Shown in pieces: positions 25,256 through 34,588 of a DNA stretch of 64,000 bases. The stretch covers positions 1,240,001-1,304,000 of the forward strand of contig CAXXXM010000001.1 of the NCBI GenBank assembly GCA_963663265.2. Reading direction: 5' to 3'. A model generated the notes under the pieces. The model was not told where the DNA came from and made no database searches. It was given only the letters and a program-made list of their open reading frames with translations. Position numbers and translations under genes: made by a program. This DNA is from JAEXOD01 sp963663265. Lineage in GTDB: Bacteria; Bacteroidota; Ignavibacteria; Ignavibacteriales; Melioribacteraceae. Every line of letters starts with the position of its first letter. Position 1 is the stretch's first letter.

Positions 25256-27603
25256 ATGACTTTCCTTTAATTAAATACACACTCTTATTTATTTTTGGAA
25301 TAATCGCACAAAGTTACCTTTATATAACTTTTCCGTTTATTATAATTTTCTCATTATCAATTCTTTCAATATTATTAATATCAAATAGATACAAATCAAA
25401 ACTCTTAAAGAACCTCAGCACATTATTACTTGTCTTTTCAATTGGTTTAATTCATTATAAATTGTACGACAGTTTTTATCCAAAATTCCCATTTAAAGAT
25501 GATTATATCAATAATGTAAAAATAATTGGAATAATAAAATCTCTTTCTTTACCTTCTAATTCGGAAATTTCTGTTGATCTATTTCATGTAAAAACTAACT
25601 TAAAACAAAATATTGAGGGTACATTTTTACTAAAATTAAAGAATCACATTACTAATGTTAAAAAAATTGGTATTGGTGATACAATTAAATTTACTGGGAA
25701 CATATATAATGCTACAATTAAAAATCGTTTATGGGGTTTTAATTATGGTAATTATTTAATTAATAATGGATACATTGGAGTTATATATTGTAATAAAAAT
25801 AAAGACTTTGAATTATTTCAAAATAGTTCTTTTAGCTTTTCAAAAATTATTTATGAAGCCAGAATAAAACTTGATTACCAATTTAAAAAGCTGTTTTCTA
25901 ACAACAGTTATGGTTTAATTAGAGGATTGTTATTGGGCGATAAAAGCTTAATTGGAGATGAACTTAAGGATACATATAAATATACTGGCATTTCTCATAT
26001 TCTTGCTGTCTCCGGTTTGCATGTAGGTGTTGTTATATATTTATTCTATTTATTATTCGCTCGATTTAACATAAAAATTAGGTATTTATTAACAATTGTT
26101 TCCATAATCATTTTTTGCTTTATTGCTGGAAATTCAATATCAGTTGTTCGAGCCTCCATTATGGCAATTATTTTTATTCTATTAAAATATTACAATAGGG
26201 ATTATTCGGGGTTAAATTCATTATTTTTAACATTGTTAGTTGTTATTCTTTTTAACCCTTTAGAATTGTTTAATATTGCTCTTCAACTTTCTTTTTTATG
26301 TGCGGCAACCATAATTTTATCAAGCAGCTACTTTGATACGTTAATAAATAAAGCAAAAATATCAAACAAAATAATGATAAACATTAGTAGAATTGTTTAT
26401 TACTCAGTACTTTTACAAATAGTTACTCTACCAATACTTCTTTTTAATTTTAACAGTATTTCGCTCATGGGTTTATTTGCCAATATATTAATAATTCCAT
26501 TATTCAGCGTAATAATTATTAGTTCTATATTTTCAATAATAATATCATTTGTCTGGTTTAAATTAGGATTTATTCTTGCAGTTACAATAAACTTTCTCAT
26601 TTTTCTAACAAATTCAGTTGTCCATAAATTAAACCATTTATCATTCCTATATTTCGAATATTATAGTATGAATAACAATCAAGTTATTTTATATTATTTT
26701 GCAATTATTCTTATAATTTTAACAATTTTTTATGTAAAGAGAAGATATTTAAAATTAGTGAGCGTAATAATAATTATTCTTGGCTTTACAGCGTTTAATT
26801 TTGCATTAAGCAGAAAATTTGACAATTCAAAACTGTATTTAATTGTTTTGGATGTTGGACAAGGGGACTCATTTTTACTTAAATTACCTAATGGTAAAGC
26901 TGCCTTAATTGATGCTGGAAATTCTAATGAATACTTCAGTTCCGGTAAAGATGTTATATTACCCGCATTAAAATATTTCAAAATTCACACAATCGATTAT
27001 TTGTTTATCTCACATATCGATAATGATCATTATTTAGGAGTATATGAACTATTAGGTAATATTCCAATTAAATGTATATTCAAACCAAAACTGAATTTTG
27101 AATTGGAAAAAGATAAAGAATTAGAAAAGCAGATTAAAAATTATGAAATAAAATTAAACTACTATAATGCTAATGTATTAACTATTTCTAATTCAAGGAT
27201 TTATGTATTAAATGATTCATTGTGGAAAAATAAAACTACAAATGAAAGCTCAGCGATAATCAAACTTAAATATGGTGAAACTTCCGTTTTGTTTATGGGA
27301 GATGCAAGTGTAAAAACCGAACATTTATTAATCAATAAGTATGGGAAATTTATTGATTCTGATATATTAAAAATCGGTCATCATGGAAGCAATACTTCAA
27401 CAAGTAATAATTTGTTAAGAGTAGTTTCTCCAATGTATTCAATTATTAGTTGTGGCTTAAATAATGCTTATCAATTTCCGGATTCATCAGTAGTAAATAG
27501 AATAAAGAATAATAATTCAATAATTTATAGAACAGATATACACGGAACATTGGTATTTGAATTAGATGGACAAAAAATAAAATTATTTAATCATAATAAT
27601 TAA
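25249..27603 (+). CDS. comEC: ComEC/Rec2 DNA uptake channel
   Basis: A 784-residue membrane protein for transport of single-stranded DNA during natural transformation. It has an N-terminal pair of membrane helices and a DUF4131-like soluble part, a Competence domain with many helices from about residue 220 (GLLLGDKSLIGDEL, ISHILAVSGLHVGVV), and a C-terminal metallo-beta-lactamase domain from about residue 535 (LDVGQGDSFLLKLPNG, SHIDNDHYLG, GHHGSNTSTS). All three standard domains are intact. ComEA and other competence genes are not in the window. Confidence 0.93.
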   Translation: MLNDFPLIKYTLLFIFGIIAQSYLYITFPFIIIFSLSILSILLISNRYKSKLLKNLSTLLLVFSIGLIHYKLYDSFYPKFPFKDDYINNVKIIGIIKSLSLPSNSEISVDLFHVKTNLKQNIEGTFLLKLKNHITNVKKIGIGDTIKFTGNIYNATIKNRLWGFNYGNYLINNGYIGVIYCNKNKDFELFQNSSFSFSKIIYEARIKLDYQFKKLFSNNSYGLIRGLLLGDKSLIGDELKDTYKYTGISHILAVSGLHVGVVIYLFYLLFARFNIKIRYLLTIVSIIIFCFIAGNSISVVRASIMAIIFILLKYYNRDYSGLNSLFLTLLVVILFNPLELFNIALQLSFLCAATIILSSSYFDTLINKAKISNKIMINISRIVYYSVLLQIVTLPILLFNFNSISLMGLFANILIIPLFSVIIISSIFSIIISFVWFKLGFILAVTINFLIFLTNSVVHKLNHLSFLYFEYYSMNNNQVILYYFAIILIILTIFYVKRRYLKLVSVIIIILGFTAFNFALSRKFDNSKLYLIVLDVGQGDSFLLKLPNGKAALIDAGNSNEYFSSGKDVILPALKYFKIHTIDYLFISHIDNDHYLGVYELLGNIPIKCIFKPKLNFELEKDKELEKQIKNYEIKLNYYNANVLTISNSRIYVLNDSLWKNKTTNESSAIIKLKYGETSVLFMGDASVKTEHLLINKYGKFIDSDILKIGHHGSNTSTSNNLLRVVSPMYSIISCGLNNAYQFPDSSVVNRIKNNNSIIYRTDIHGTLVFELDGQKIKLFNHNN

Positions 27604-27658
27604 TTATTTTGTTATTAAAAATTTTTTGTAAATTAAATTTTTAATTAAAATTAATTAT

Positions 27659-28669
27659 ATGAACATATACTCAAATTACAATCTAAAGAACAACAACACA
27701 TTTGGAATTGAAGCAAAGGCTAAATTTTTTGCGGAAATCAACGACCTATCTGACTTGGGAGAAATTCTCTCATTAAAAAACAAATCTAACCTGCCAATTT
27801 TTGTAATAGGTAAAGGAAGTAATCTATTATTTACTAAAGATTATAATGGTATATGTATTGTCTATAAAAAAGATGAAATTAACATTATTAATCAAACACC
27901 AAATTCAGTATTAATAGATGTATTCGCGGGCACAGAGTGGGATAAATTTGTTGAATTTGCAGTTTCTAATAACTATTATGGTGTTGAAAATTTGTCAATT
28001 ATTCCAGGTACAGTAGGGGCTGCTCCTGTACAAAATATAGGTGCTTATGGTGTAGAGGTTAAAGATATAATAGACTCTGTTTATTATACTGACCTTCAAG
28101 ATGGTACAGATAGAGTATTAAAGAATAGTGAATGTAATTTTGGTTATAGAACAAGTATATTTAAAAATGAGTTAAAAGATAAGGTATTAATTACAAAAGT
28201 TGTATTCAATTTATCAAAAGTTGAAAGTTATAAACTGGAATATAAAGCAATTAAAGAAAGAATCAGTAACCAAATTAATCTATCACCAAAAGTAATTAGA
28301 GAAGCAATTATAGATATCAGAAATGAAAAACTTCCTGATTATAATAACTTTGGTAACGCAGGAAGTTTTTTTAAGAATCCTGAAATTTCAGCTCAACATT
28401 TTGAGGCTCTAAAGCAAAATTATCCTTCAATTGTTAATTACGAATTAACGAATGGAAATTACAAAATTGCAGCAGGTTGGTTAATTGAAAGTTGTGGGTT
28501 AAAAGGTATAAAGAGAGGTAAAGTTGGAACTTATAGTAAGCAATCCTTAATAATAATTAATTATGGGGATGCTACTGGCTCTGAAGTTTTAGAATTTTCA
28601 AAATATATTATTGATGAAGTAAATAAAAAATTTAACATTATACTGGAATCTGAAGTAAATATTATATAA
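27659..28669 (+). CDS. murB: UDP-N-acetylenolpyruvoylglucosamine reductase
   Basis: A 336-residue FAD enzyme for the second step of UDP-MurNAc synthesis. FAD-binding and active-site signatures are present: GKGSNLLF, IPGTVGAAPVQNIGAYGVEV, FGYRTSIFK, and the catalytic-serine region GNAGSFFKNPEI. NTFGIEAKA is at the N-terminus. It is the longer type I MurB, as in E. coli. It stands 55 nt after comEC and 9 nt before an MFS transporter gene. An upstream TTTG (27608-27611) with TAAATTTT (27634-27641) is a weak promoter candidate. Confidence 0.95.
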   Translation: MNIYSNYNLKNNNTFGIEAKAKFFAEINDLSDLGEILSLKNKSNLPIFVIGKGSNLLFTKDYNGICIVYKKDEINIINQTPNSVLIDVFAGTEWDKFVEFAVSNNYYGVENLSIIPGTVGAAPVQNIGAYGVEVKDIIDSVYYTDLQDGTDRVLKNSECNFGYRTSIFKNELKDKVLITKVVFNLSKVESYKLEYKAIKERISNQINLSPKVIREAIIDIRNEKLPDYNNFGNAGSFFKNPEISAQHFEALKQNYPSIVNYELTNGNYKIAAGWLIESCGLKGIKRGKVGTYSKQSLIIINYGDATGSEVLEFSKYIIDEVNKKFNIILESEVNII

Positions 28670-28678
28670 GGAATCAAT

Positions 28679-30082
28679 ATGAGTAATAATGAAAAACAAG
28701 AAACTACTTTAAGTAGTATTTGGAAAGAGTTGTCGCAACCTTTCATTGACTTAATGCACACATCCAGAGCATTATTTGGATTAAATCTATCATATGTTTT
28801 AGAGGGATTGGTTTATTTTGGCGTTTTAAGTTTATTGGCTATGTATTTTAATGATTATATTGGACTTGATGATATTAAAGCCGGTAACATGGTTGGTATT
28901 TTAACCGGAGGAATAACATTGAGTATGTTGTTTTTAGGAGCAACAGTAGATTGGATAGGTTTAAGAAAGTCTTTTTTAATTTCATTAAGTTTTATGTTGA
29001 TAGGGCGTTTATTAATTACAGTTGCCCCAAGTGTTGGAGCCAAAGGACTGTGGGAAAGTTCTCACATAATAGCAATGATAGGTATTCTTGGAATTGTAAT
29101 TGGCTATGGAATATATCAACCTGCAGCCTATGCCGGTGTAAAACAGTTAACAACTGAAAAAACATCTGCAATGGGTTATGCAATGTTATATGCTTTAATG
29201 AATTTGGGTGGATTTTTGCCAGCTTTAATTTCACCTCCAGTTCGAAAAGCTTATGGTATGGATGGTGTGTTTTATGTTTATGTTGCATTAACTGTACTTG
29301 GCTTAATTGTTGTCTCAACGATTATGTCCAAAAAAGCTATTGCAAAAGCTTTGGCTGATGTTGATAAAGAAAATGAATTGTTAGGGAAAAAAATAGAAAA
29401 CTCTTCTGAAGATTCTTTAGAAGATTTAACTTTTAAGGAAAAGGCAAAATATTATATTAAAAATTTCCCTTTAAGGGACTTAAGATTTTTATTCTTTATA
29501 TTCATATTAATTCCAGTACAAACTCTTTTTGCACATAACTGGTTAACATTACCTCAATACACAGCAAGAGCATTTGAAGGATTGGTTAGCGAGAACTTTG
29601 AATTTTTTGTTAACCTTAATCCAATCTTAATTTTTGTGTTAACTCCAATGGTAGCTGCTTTAACATCCAAAAAGAACACATATTCAATGATGATAATTGG
29701 AACGTTTGTAATGGCATTCCCAACATTTATTCTTGCCTTAGGTCCAACTTTCACAAATTTAATGTTATACTTGGTAATAATGACAATTGGTGAAGCAATG
29801 TGGCAACCGAGATTTTTACAATGGGTTGCAGAGATAGCTCCTAAAAATATGACCGGTATTTATATGGGTATTGGACAATTTCCATGGTTTTTAACCAAAA
29901 TTATTACAAGTCTATACTCAGGGTGGTTTTTGGTTAACTACTGTCCTGCAGACGCAACTCCTTCCACAATGAATACCCAATCAATGTGGCTAATTTATGG
30001 ATTTATTGCAATAATTAGTCCAATTGGCTTATTCTTAGCAAAAAAATGGATGATCAAGGGATTTAAGACAAAACATTCTTAA
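28679..30082 (+). CDS. MFS transporter
   Basis: A 467-residue inner-membrane protein with about twelve helices and a charged cytoplasmic loop of roughly 45 residues in the middle (about 215-260, rich in Glu and Lys). The motif between helices 2 and 3 is GATVDWIGLRKS, a version of the MFS GxxxDrxGrr signature. Some features, such as IGYGIYQPAAYAGVKQL and an MTIGEAMWQPR segment, recall the POT (oligopeptide) branch, but the ExxERFxYY hallmark is missing. The substrate is unknown. The gene ends at a clear hairpin terminator. Confidence 0.8.
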   Translation: MSNNEKQETTLSSIWKELSQPFIDLMHTSRALFGLNLSYVLEGLVYFGVLSLLAMYFNDYIGLDDIKAGNMVGILTGGITLSMLFLGATVDWIGLRKSFLISLSFMLIGRLLITVAPSVGAKGLWESSHIIAMIGILGIVIGYGIYQPAAYAGVKQLTTEKTSAMGYAMLYALMNLGGFLPALISPPVRKAYGMDGVFYVYVALTVLGLIVVSTIMSKKAIAKALADVDKENELLGKKIENSSEDSLEDLTFKEKAKYYIKNFPLRDLRFLFFIFILIPVQTLFAHNWLTLPQYTARAFEGLVSENFEFFVNLNPILIFVLTPMVAALTSKKNTYSMMIIGTFVMAFPTFILALGPTFTNLMLYLVIMTIGEAMWQPRFLQWVAEIAPKNMTGIYMGIGQFPWFLTKIITSLYSGWFLVNYCPADATPSTMNTQSMWLIYGFIAIISPIGLFLAKKWMIKGFKTKHS

Positions 30083-30092
30083 TAAATAGTTT

Positions 30093-30125
30093 AAAGCTAA
30101 ACAATTAAAAGTTTAGCTTTTTTTA
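30093..30125 (+). terminator. Rho-independent terminator after the MFS gene
   Basis: AAAGCTAAAC (30093-30102) pairs perfectly with GTTTAGCTTT (30111-30120) across an 8-nt loop, followed by a T run. It closes the murB-MFS transcript. Confidence 0.85.
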
Positions 30126-30214
30126 ATTTTTTAGTTGAATAAATCAAATAAGTTTTACAAATTGTTAATAATGTTTTGTGAATTAAAAATATTAATAATA
30201 TTAGGAATTGACTA

Positions 30215-31045
30215 ATGCTAAATTTCAATACTTTACTAATAAAGCCTTTTATAAAAGAATTAAAAGAACAGTACCAAAGTTCATTTGGAATATTAGATCC
30301 TGAATTTGAAAATGTATTAGTATGTGTTGGAAACTCAGTTTTAGAAATCATATCTAACACAGATGCTTTATATCATAATGTTGAGCATACAATGTTAGTT
30401 ACTTTAGCGGGTAAAGAAATAATAAGAGGGAAGCAGCTAAAAGAGGGAGGAATTTCCCCACAGGACTGGCTCAACTATATTTTTAGTCTTCTCTGTCATG
30501 ATGTTGGTTACGTTAGAGGAATATTACATAACGATAAACCAAATTTATATGATACAGGGGTTAAGGGTAAAACAATAACTCTTGAAAAGGGGAGTACAGA
30601 TGCTGCATTAACACCATACCATGTGGATAGAAGTATTCAGTTTGTATTTGAAAGGTTTGAAAAACTAAAATATCTTGATGTTGATGTTATTACCTCATAC
30701 ATTGAAATGACTCGATTCCCAATTCCAAAAGATGCAGAACATAGTGATACAAAATCATTAAGAGGATTAACAAGAGCAGCAGATTTAATTGGACAATTAG
30801 GCGATCCAAATTATTTAAGAAAAACACCGGCATTGTTTTATGAAATGAACGAGACAAAAAGCAATTCCGATGTAACTTATTTAAATCCTTATGATTTAAA
30901 AATTAGTTATGATAAGTTTTATTGGGATGTTGTAAGTCCCTACATAAAAGATGCATTAATATATTTGAATCTAACACCAGAGGGAAAGCAATGGATAGCA
31001 CAATTGCATTCTCATGTATTTGATTCAGAACATAAAAGAATATAA
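30215..31045 (+). CDS. HD-domain metal-dependent phosphohydrolase
   Basis: A 276-residue soluble protein with an HD-type metal site: the first histidines in YHNVEHTMLV (about residues 50-59) and the HD pair in LLCHDVGYVRG (about 93-103), followed by HVDRSI and an RAADLIGQLGD segment. Cyclic-nucleotide phosphodiesterase-like proteins of this type hydrolyse phosphoesters, but the substrate cannot be inferred. It has its own start after a terminator, with TTAGGAATTGACTAATG as the likely ribosome-binding context. It converges on ybjQ with only 3 nt between stops. Confidence 0.75.
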   Translation: MLNFNTLLIKPFIKELKEQYQSSFGILDPEFENVLVCVGNSVLEIISNTDALYHNVEHTMLVTLAGKEIIRGKQLKEGGISPQDWLNYIFSLLCHDVGYVRGILHNDKPNLYDTGVKGKTITLEKGSTDAALTPYHVDRSIQFVFERFEKLKYLDVDVITSYIEMTRFPIPKDAEHSDTKSLRGLTRAADLIGQLGDPNYLRKTPALFYEMNETKSNSDVTYLNPYDLKISYDKFYWDVVSPYIKDALIYLNLTPEGKQWIAQLHSHVFDSEHKRI

Positions 31046-31048
31046 TAC

Positions 31049-31372
31049 TTATTCTTCAAAAATAACTGCTGTGCCATTGGCTGAAACCATTAACATTGTA
31101 CCACCTTGTCCAATAGTTTCATAATCTAAATCGACAGAAACAATGGCGTTACCACCAAGTCGTTTTGCTTCGTCAGACATTTCTTTCAAGGCAAGTTCAC
31201 GAGCTTTTCGAAGTTCTTTTTCATATGACGCAGAACGCCCACCAACAATGTCTCTAATTCCAGCAAAAAAATCGCTAAAAATATTTGCTCCTAATATTGC
31301 TTCACCTGATACGATACCAATATATTTAACAATTTTTTTCCCTTCAAGCGACGGTGTAGTAGATAGTATCAT
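31049..31372 (-). CDS. ybjQ: YbjQ/UPF0145 family protein
   Basis: A 107-residue protein matching the whole YbjQ (heavy-metal-binding-domain-like) family: TTPSLEGKKIVKYIGIVSGE at the start, the GGRSASYEKEL loop, and GNAIVSVDLDYETIG. Members form pentameric barrels; the function is not settled. The only gene on the minus strand in this stretch, it converges with the HD gene and diverges from alr. The 200-nt region 31373-31572 contains the alr promoter and no additional gene. Confidence 0.93.
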   Translation of the reverse strand: MILSTTPSLEGKKIVKYIGIVSGEAILGANIFSDFFAGIRDIVGGRSASYEKELRKARELALKEMSDEAKRLGGNAIVSVDLDYETIGQGGTMLMVSANGTAVIFEE

Positions 31373-31461
31373 TAAAACCCCTATTTAAAATAATAAGAAA
31401 AATAATTTTATTATATTTTAAACAAATATAATTAATTATTATATCTTTTAACTTAATTTGT

Positions 31462-31492
31462 TTTGAAATAATCCAATTTATTTTTAATTTTG
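31462..31492 (+). promoter_or_regulatory. Bacteroidota-type promoter upstream of alr
   Basis: TTTG at 31462-31465 and TAATTTTG at 31485-31492 with a 19-nt spacer match the TTTG-N19-TAnnTTTG consensus without a mismatch. Transcription would begin about 74 nt before the alr ATG at 31573. Confidence 0.6.
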
Positions 31493-31572
31493 TACAAATT
31501 CGATTATTAATTTATTAAATTTGATACGATTACAATACCAATTCTTCTTATTAACATCAAGGCAAGATAACA

Positions 31573-32673
31573 ATGAGACCTACTTATGCTGAGGTTAATC
31601 TTAAAAACCTTCAATTTAATTATTTACAAGTTAGAAAAAAAACAAAAACCCAAATTATAGCTGTTGTAAAAGCTGATGCGTATGGACATGGAATGATTCA
31701 ATGTGTAAAAGCATTAAAAGAATTAGCCACACCCCCAGAATATTATGCAGTTGCATTATTAGAAGAAGCAATAGAACTTAGAAAATCCAAAATTATTAAA
31801 GAACCTATTCTTTGTTTAACCCCTTTTGATTTAGATGAAACAGAAACTTATATAAAATATAATATTAGTGGAACAATTAATGATATTAGTGTCTTAAAAA
31901 ATATTGAAAAACAGAAACTTAGTAAACAAGTAAAAGTTCATTTAAAAATCGATACTGGAATGGGTAGAGTTGGTGTAAAACTAACCGAAATGGAAATGTT
32001 TATTGATTTAATAAAAATTGCAAATAATATTAAATTAGAAGGCATTTATACTCATTTTGCAACTTCAGATGAAAAAGATAAGACGTATGCAAATTTTCAG
32101 TTAGAAAATTTTAAGAAAGTATTAGCAATGTTTAAAGAAAATTCAGTAAATTATGGTATAGCTCATGCTGCAAATAGCGGAGCTATAATTGATATGCCTG
32201 AAGCTTATTTTGATGCTGTAAGACCTGGCATTTGTTTGTATGGATATTATCCATCAAATGAGACAACGGAAAGTATCAAACTTAAACCGGTTTTATCATT
32301 AGTAAGTAAAGTAACCTCAATAAAAAAAATTGATAAAGGAGAATCGGTGAGTTATGGTCGGAAGTTTATTGCAGAGGACAATACTACTGTTTGTACAGTA
32401 CCTATTGGATATGCTGATGGTTACAATAGAAATCTAACTAATAAAGCCTTTGCAATTATCAATAACAAATTGTATCCTCAGGTAGGACGTATAACAATGG
32501 ATAGAATTTTATTTGAAATTAAAAACGATAAAATTAAAATTGGTGATAAAGTGATTCTGTTGGGCAGTAATAAGAAAGAGAAGTTTGATGCTGATGATTG
32601 GTCGCAGATTTTAAATACTATACCATATGAAATTACTTGTAACCTAAGTAAAAGAGTCCCAAGGAAATATTAA
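31573..32673 (+). CDS. alr: Alanine racemase
   Basis: A 366-residue PLP enzyme that makes D-alanine for peptidoglycan. The PLP lysine lies in VVKADAYGHG (about residues 32-41) and the second catalytic tyrosine in VSYGRKF. The C-terminal GYADGYNR and GRITMDR motifs are present; the Gln usual in GRxSMDQ is Arg here, a mild variant. Length is typical. It follows a good promoter and is followed after 4 nt by an unknown gene and then manC. Confidence 0.95.
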   Translation: MRPTYAEVNLKNLQFNYLQVRKKTKTQIIAVVKADAYGHGMIQCVKALKELATPPEYYAVALLEEAIELRKSKIIKEPILCLTPFDLDETETYIKYNISGTINDISVLKNIEKQKLSKQVKVHLKIDTGMGRVGVKLTEMEMFIDLIKIANNIKLEGIYTHFATSDEKDKTYANFQLENFKKVLAMFKENSVNYGIAHAANSGAIIDMPEAYFDAVRPGICLYGYYPSNETTESIKLKPVLSLVSKVTSIKKIDKGESVSYGRKFIAEDNTTVCTVPIGYADGYNRNLTNKAFAIINNKLYPQVGRITMDRILFEIKNDKIKIGDKVILLGSNKKEKFDADDWSQILNTIPYEITCNLSKRVPRKY

Positions 32674-32677
32674 CTAC

Positions 32678-33511
32678 ATGAATTTACCAAGTCTTTATCT
32701 TACACAATGTATAAGCTACGCTGCAAGTAATCTTAGAATTACTTCAGATAAAATAGCAACCGTTACACTATTCAGGGATTATTTAGCTTCAAAAGAAAAG
32801 TTAGCTGAATTATTTCCTATCATGAAAAAAATTACTGCGTTATCTAAAATAGCAATTCACTTAAATGAGATTTATAATTATTGCGTTGATCCAAAAATAG
32901 AGATAATCAGAATATCTGAAAAGTTTAAGGAACATGCATTAATTTTGAGTAGAGATTTAACATCATTTTTGGAGGTTGTTAATCAAGAGAAAATAAAACA
33001 AGTTCTTTCTGATTTAGAAAACCAATACGATGCAGTTATTAAAGAAATTCAAGTCGATAGTTCTTCTGCAAATGATAAACCATCACAAAAGAGTAACGAT
33101 AAACTTAAAGAAGATTTTATTTTGAATGATGAAAGTGTAGAAGAGTATAGTTTTGAGTATTTTCAACAATCTGTATTAACTCCTATCAAAGAATTAGATG
33201 TTTTTTTGGAACGATTAGAAAATTTTGAAGCTACAACTGATGAAATGAAAAAATATTTATTACTAATTGAAAAAAACACAAAACTTTCTCAAAAATCAGG
33301 ATTTGAGATTATTACGAATATGCATAATTATTTTGGGGAAGCCTTAAAACAGATAAGTGAAAACAAGATTATTAATGAGCATTCGATAATTGAGAAAATG
33401 CGAGCATGTTTAATAGTTATTGCAGCTTTGATACGTGAAAAAGATGTTGATATAACCAGTTACTTAAATAAAGCCGAGTCGCTCGGCAAATTTTTAGAAA
33501 CCACAAAATAA
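32678..33511 (+). CDS. Helical protein of unknown function between alr and manC
   Basis: A 277-residue soluble protein that I do not recognise. It is almost wholly helical, with a charged Ser/Asp/Lys-rich linker at about residues 125-150 that separates two helical halves. The C-terminal half has a run of amphipathic helices. It has no signal peptide, membrane segment, cysteine cluster or nucleotide motif. Spacing of 4 nt from alr and about 9 nt to manC indicates an operon with cell-wall and sugar-nucleotide genes. Confidence 0.6.
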   Translation: MNLPSLYLTQCISYAASNLRITSDKIATVTLFRDYLASKEKLAELFPIMKKITALSKIAIHLNEIYNYCVDPKIEIIRISEKFKEHALILSRDLTSFLEVVNQEKIKQVLSDLENQYDAVIKEIQVDSSSANDKPSQKSNDKLKEDFILNDESVEEYSFEYFQQSVLTPIKELDVFLERLENFEATTDEMKKYLLLIEKNTKLSQKSGFEIITNMHNYFGEALKQISENKIINEHSIIEKMRACLIVIAALIREKDVDITSYLNKAESLGKFLETTK

Positions 33512-33520
33512 GGAATGCTT

Positions 33521-34588
33521 ATGGAATTATATGTTTGTATTATGGCTGGTGGTGTCGGATCAAGATTTTGGCCAAGAAGTAAACAAAAACGACCTAAACA
33601 ACTATTACAAATATTTGGAAAAAATTCAATGATAAAGGATACTGTTAAGCGTCTTGACGGTTTAGTATCAAATGAAAAAATATTTGTGATTACAAATAAG
33701 ATTCAAAAACAACAAATTATTGAAGAACTTCCATTTATTCCTGCGGAAAACATAATTGCCGAACCATTTGGGAAAAACACTGCTGCTTGTATTGGTTTAG
33801 CCTCTGTGATTATCGAAAAACTTAACAAAGAAGCTGTAGTGTTAACTTTACCAGCTGACCATTTAATCAATGACAAAGAAGAATTTCAACGAATATTACT
33901 TGAAGCTGCTGAATTTGCATATAATCAACAGGGTTTGTTAACTATTGGTATAAAACCAACAAGACCTGAAACAGGATATGGCTATATACAAATTGAAGAA
34001 TCAACACTTGATAACGACATACATAAAGTATTAACCTTTGCAGAAAAACCAAATGTTGCTACTGCTCAAAGATTTATTGAAGCAGGTGATTTTTTGTGGA
34101 ATTCCGGTATGTTTATTTGGAGAGTTGATACTATTTTAAATGAGTTCCAATTTTTGATGCCTGAATTATATTCTGGACTGCAAGAATTATCAAAGGTTAT
34201 TGGAACTGAAGATTATGACGAAGTATTACCTCAAATTTATGGAAAATTAAAAAGTATTTCCATTGATTATGGAATTATGGAGAAATCACCTAACGTCTTT
34301 TTAATTAAAGCTGCATTCGACTGGAATGATGTTGGGAGCTGGGAAGCTGTTTATGAATTGTCGGAAAAGGATAACTTTTCAAATGCTAAAGTTGGAGAGG
34401 TATATTTAGAATCTACAACAGGAAGTTATGTATATAATCCAAATAAATTTACTGCTGTTGTGGGAATGAAAGATATTATTGTGATTGAAACAGATGATGC
34501 TCTATTAATCTGCAACAGGAAAAACGCACAAGACGTAAAAAATGTAGTTGATTATTTAAAAATGAGTAACAAAACCGATTTAATCTAA
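33521..34588 (+). CDS. manC: Mannose-1-phosphate guanylyltransferase
   Basis: A 355-residue nucleotidyltransferase making GDP-mannose from mannose-1-phosphate and GTP. The pyrophosphorylase signature MAGGVGSRFWPRSKQKRPKQ is at the N-terminus, with FAEKP and a downstream FDWNDVGSW motif. ATG 33521 was chosen because AGGA (33511-33514) is 6 nt upstream; ATG 33515 would be directly on the ribosome-binding site. It lacks the extra C-terminal isomerase domain of bifunctional ManC. Its stop shares one base with the start of the RpiB-like gene. Confidence 0.92.
   Translation: MELYVCIMAGGVGSRFWPRSKQKRPKQLLQIFGKNSMIKDTVKRLDGLVSNEKIFVITNKIQKQQIIEELPFIPAENIIAEPFGKNTAACIGLASVIIEKLNKEAVVLTLPADHLINDKEEFQRILLEAAEFAYNQQGLLTIGIKPTRPETGYGYIQIEESTLDNDIHKVLTFAEKPNVATAQRFIEAGDFLWNSGMFIWRVDTILNEFQFLMPELYSGLQELSKVIGTEDYDEVLPQIYGKLKSISIDYGIMEKSPNVFLIKAAFDWNDVGSWEAVYELSEKDNFSNAKVGEVYLESTTGSYVYNPNKFTAVVGMKDIIVIETDDALLICNRKNAQDVKNVVDYLKMSNKTDLI

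Noticed and set aside
30083..30214. Minus-strand ORF 30097-30360 as a gene between MFS and HD genes
   Set aside because: It covers the terminator and runs antisense into the HD gene start; no family features.
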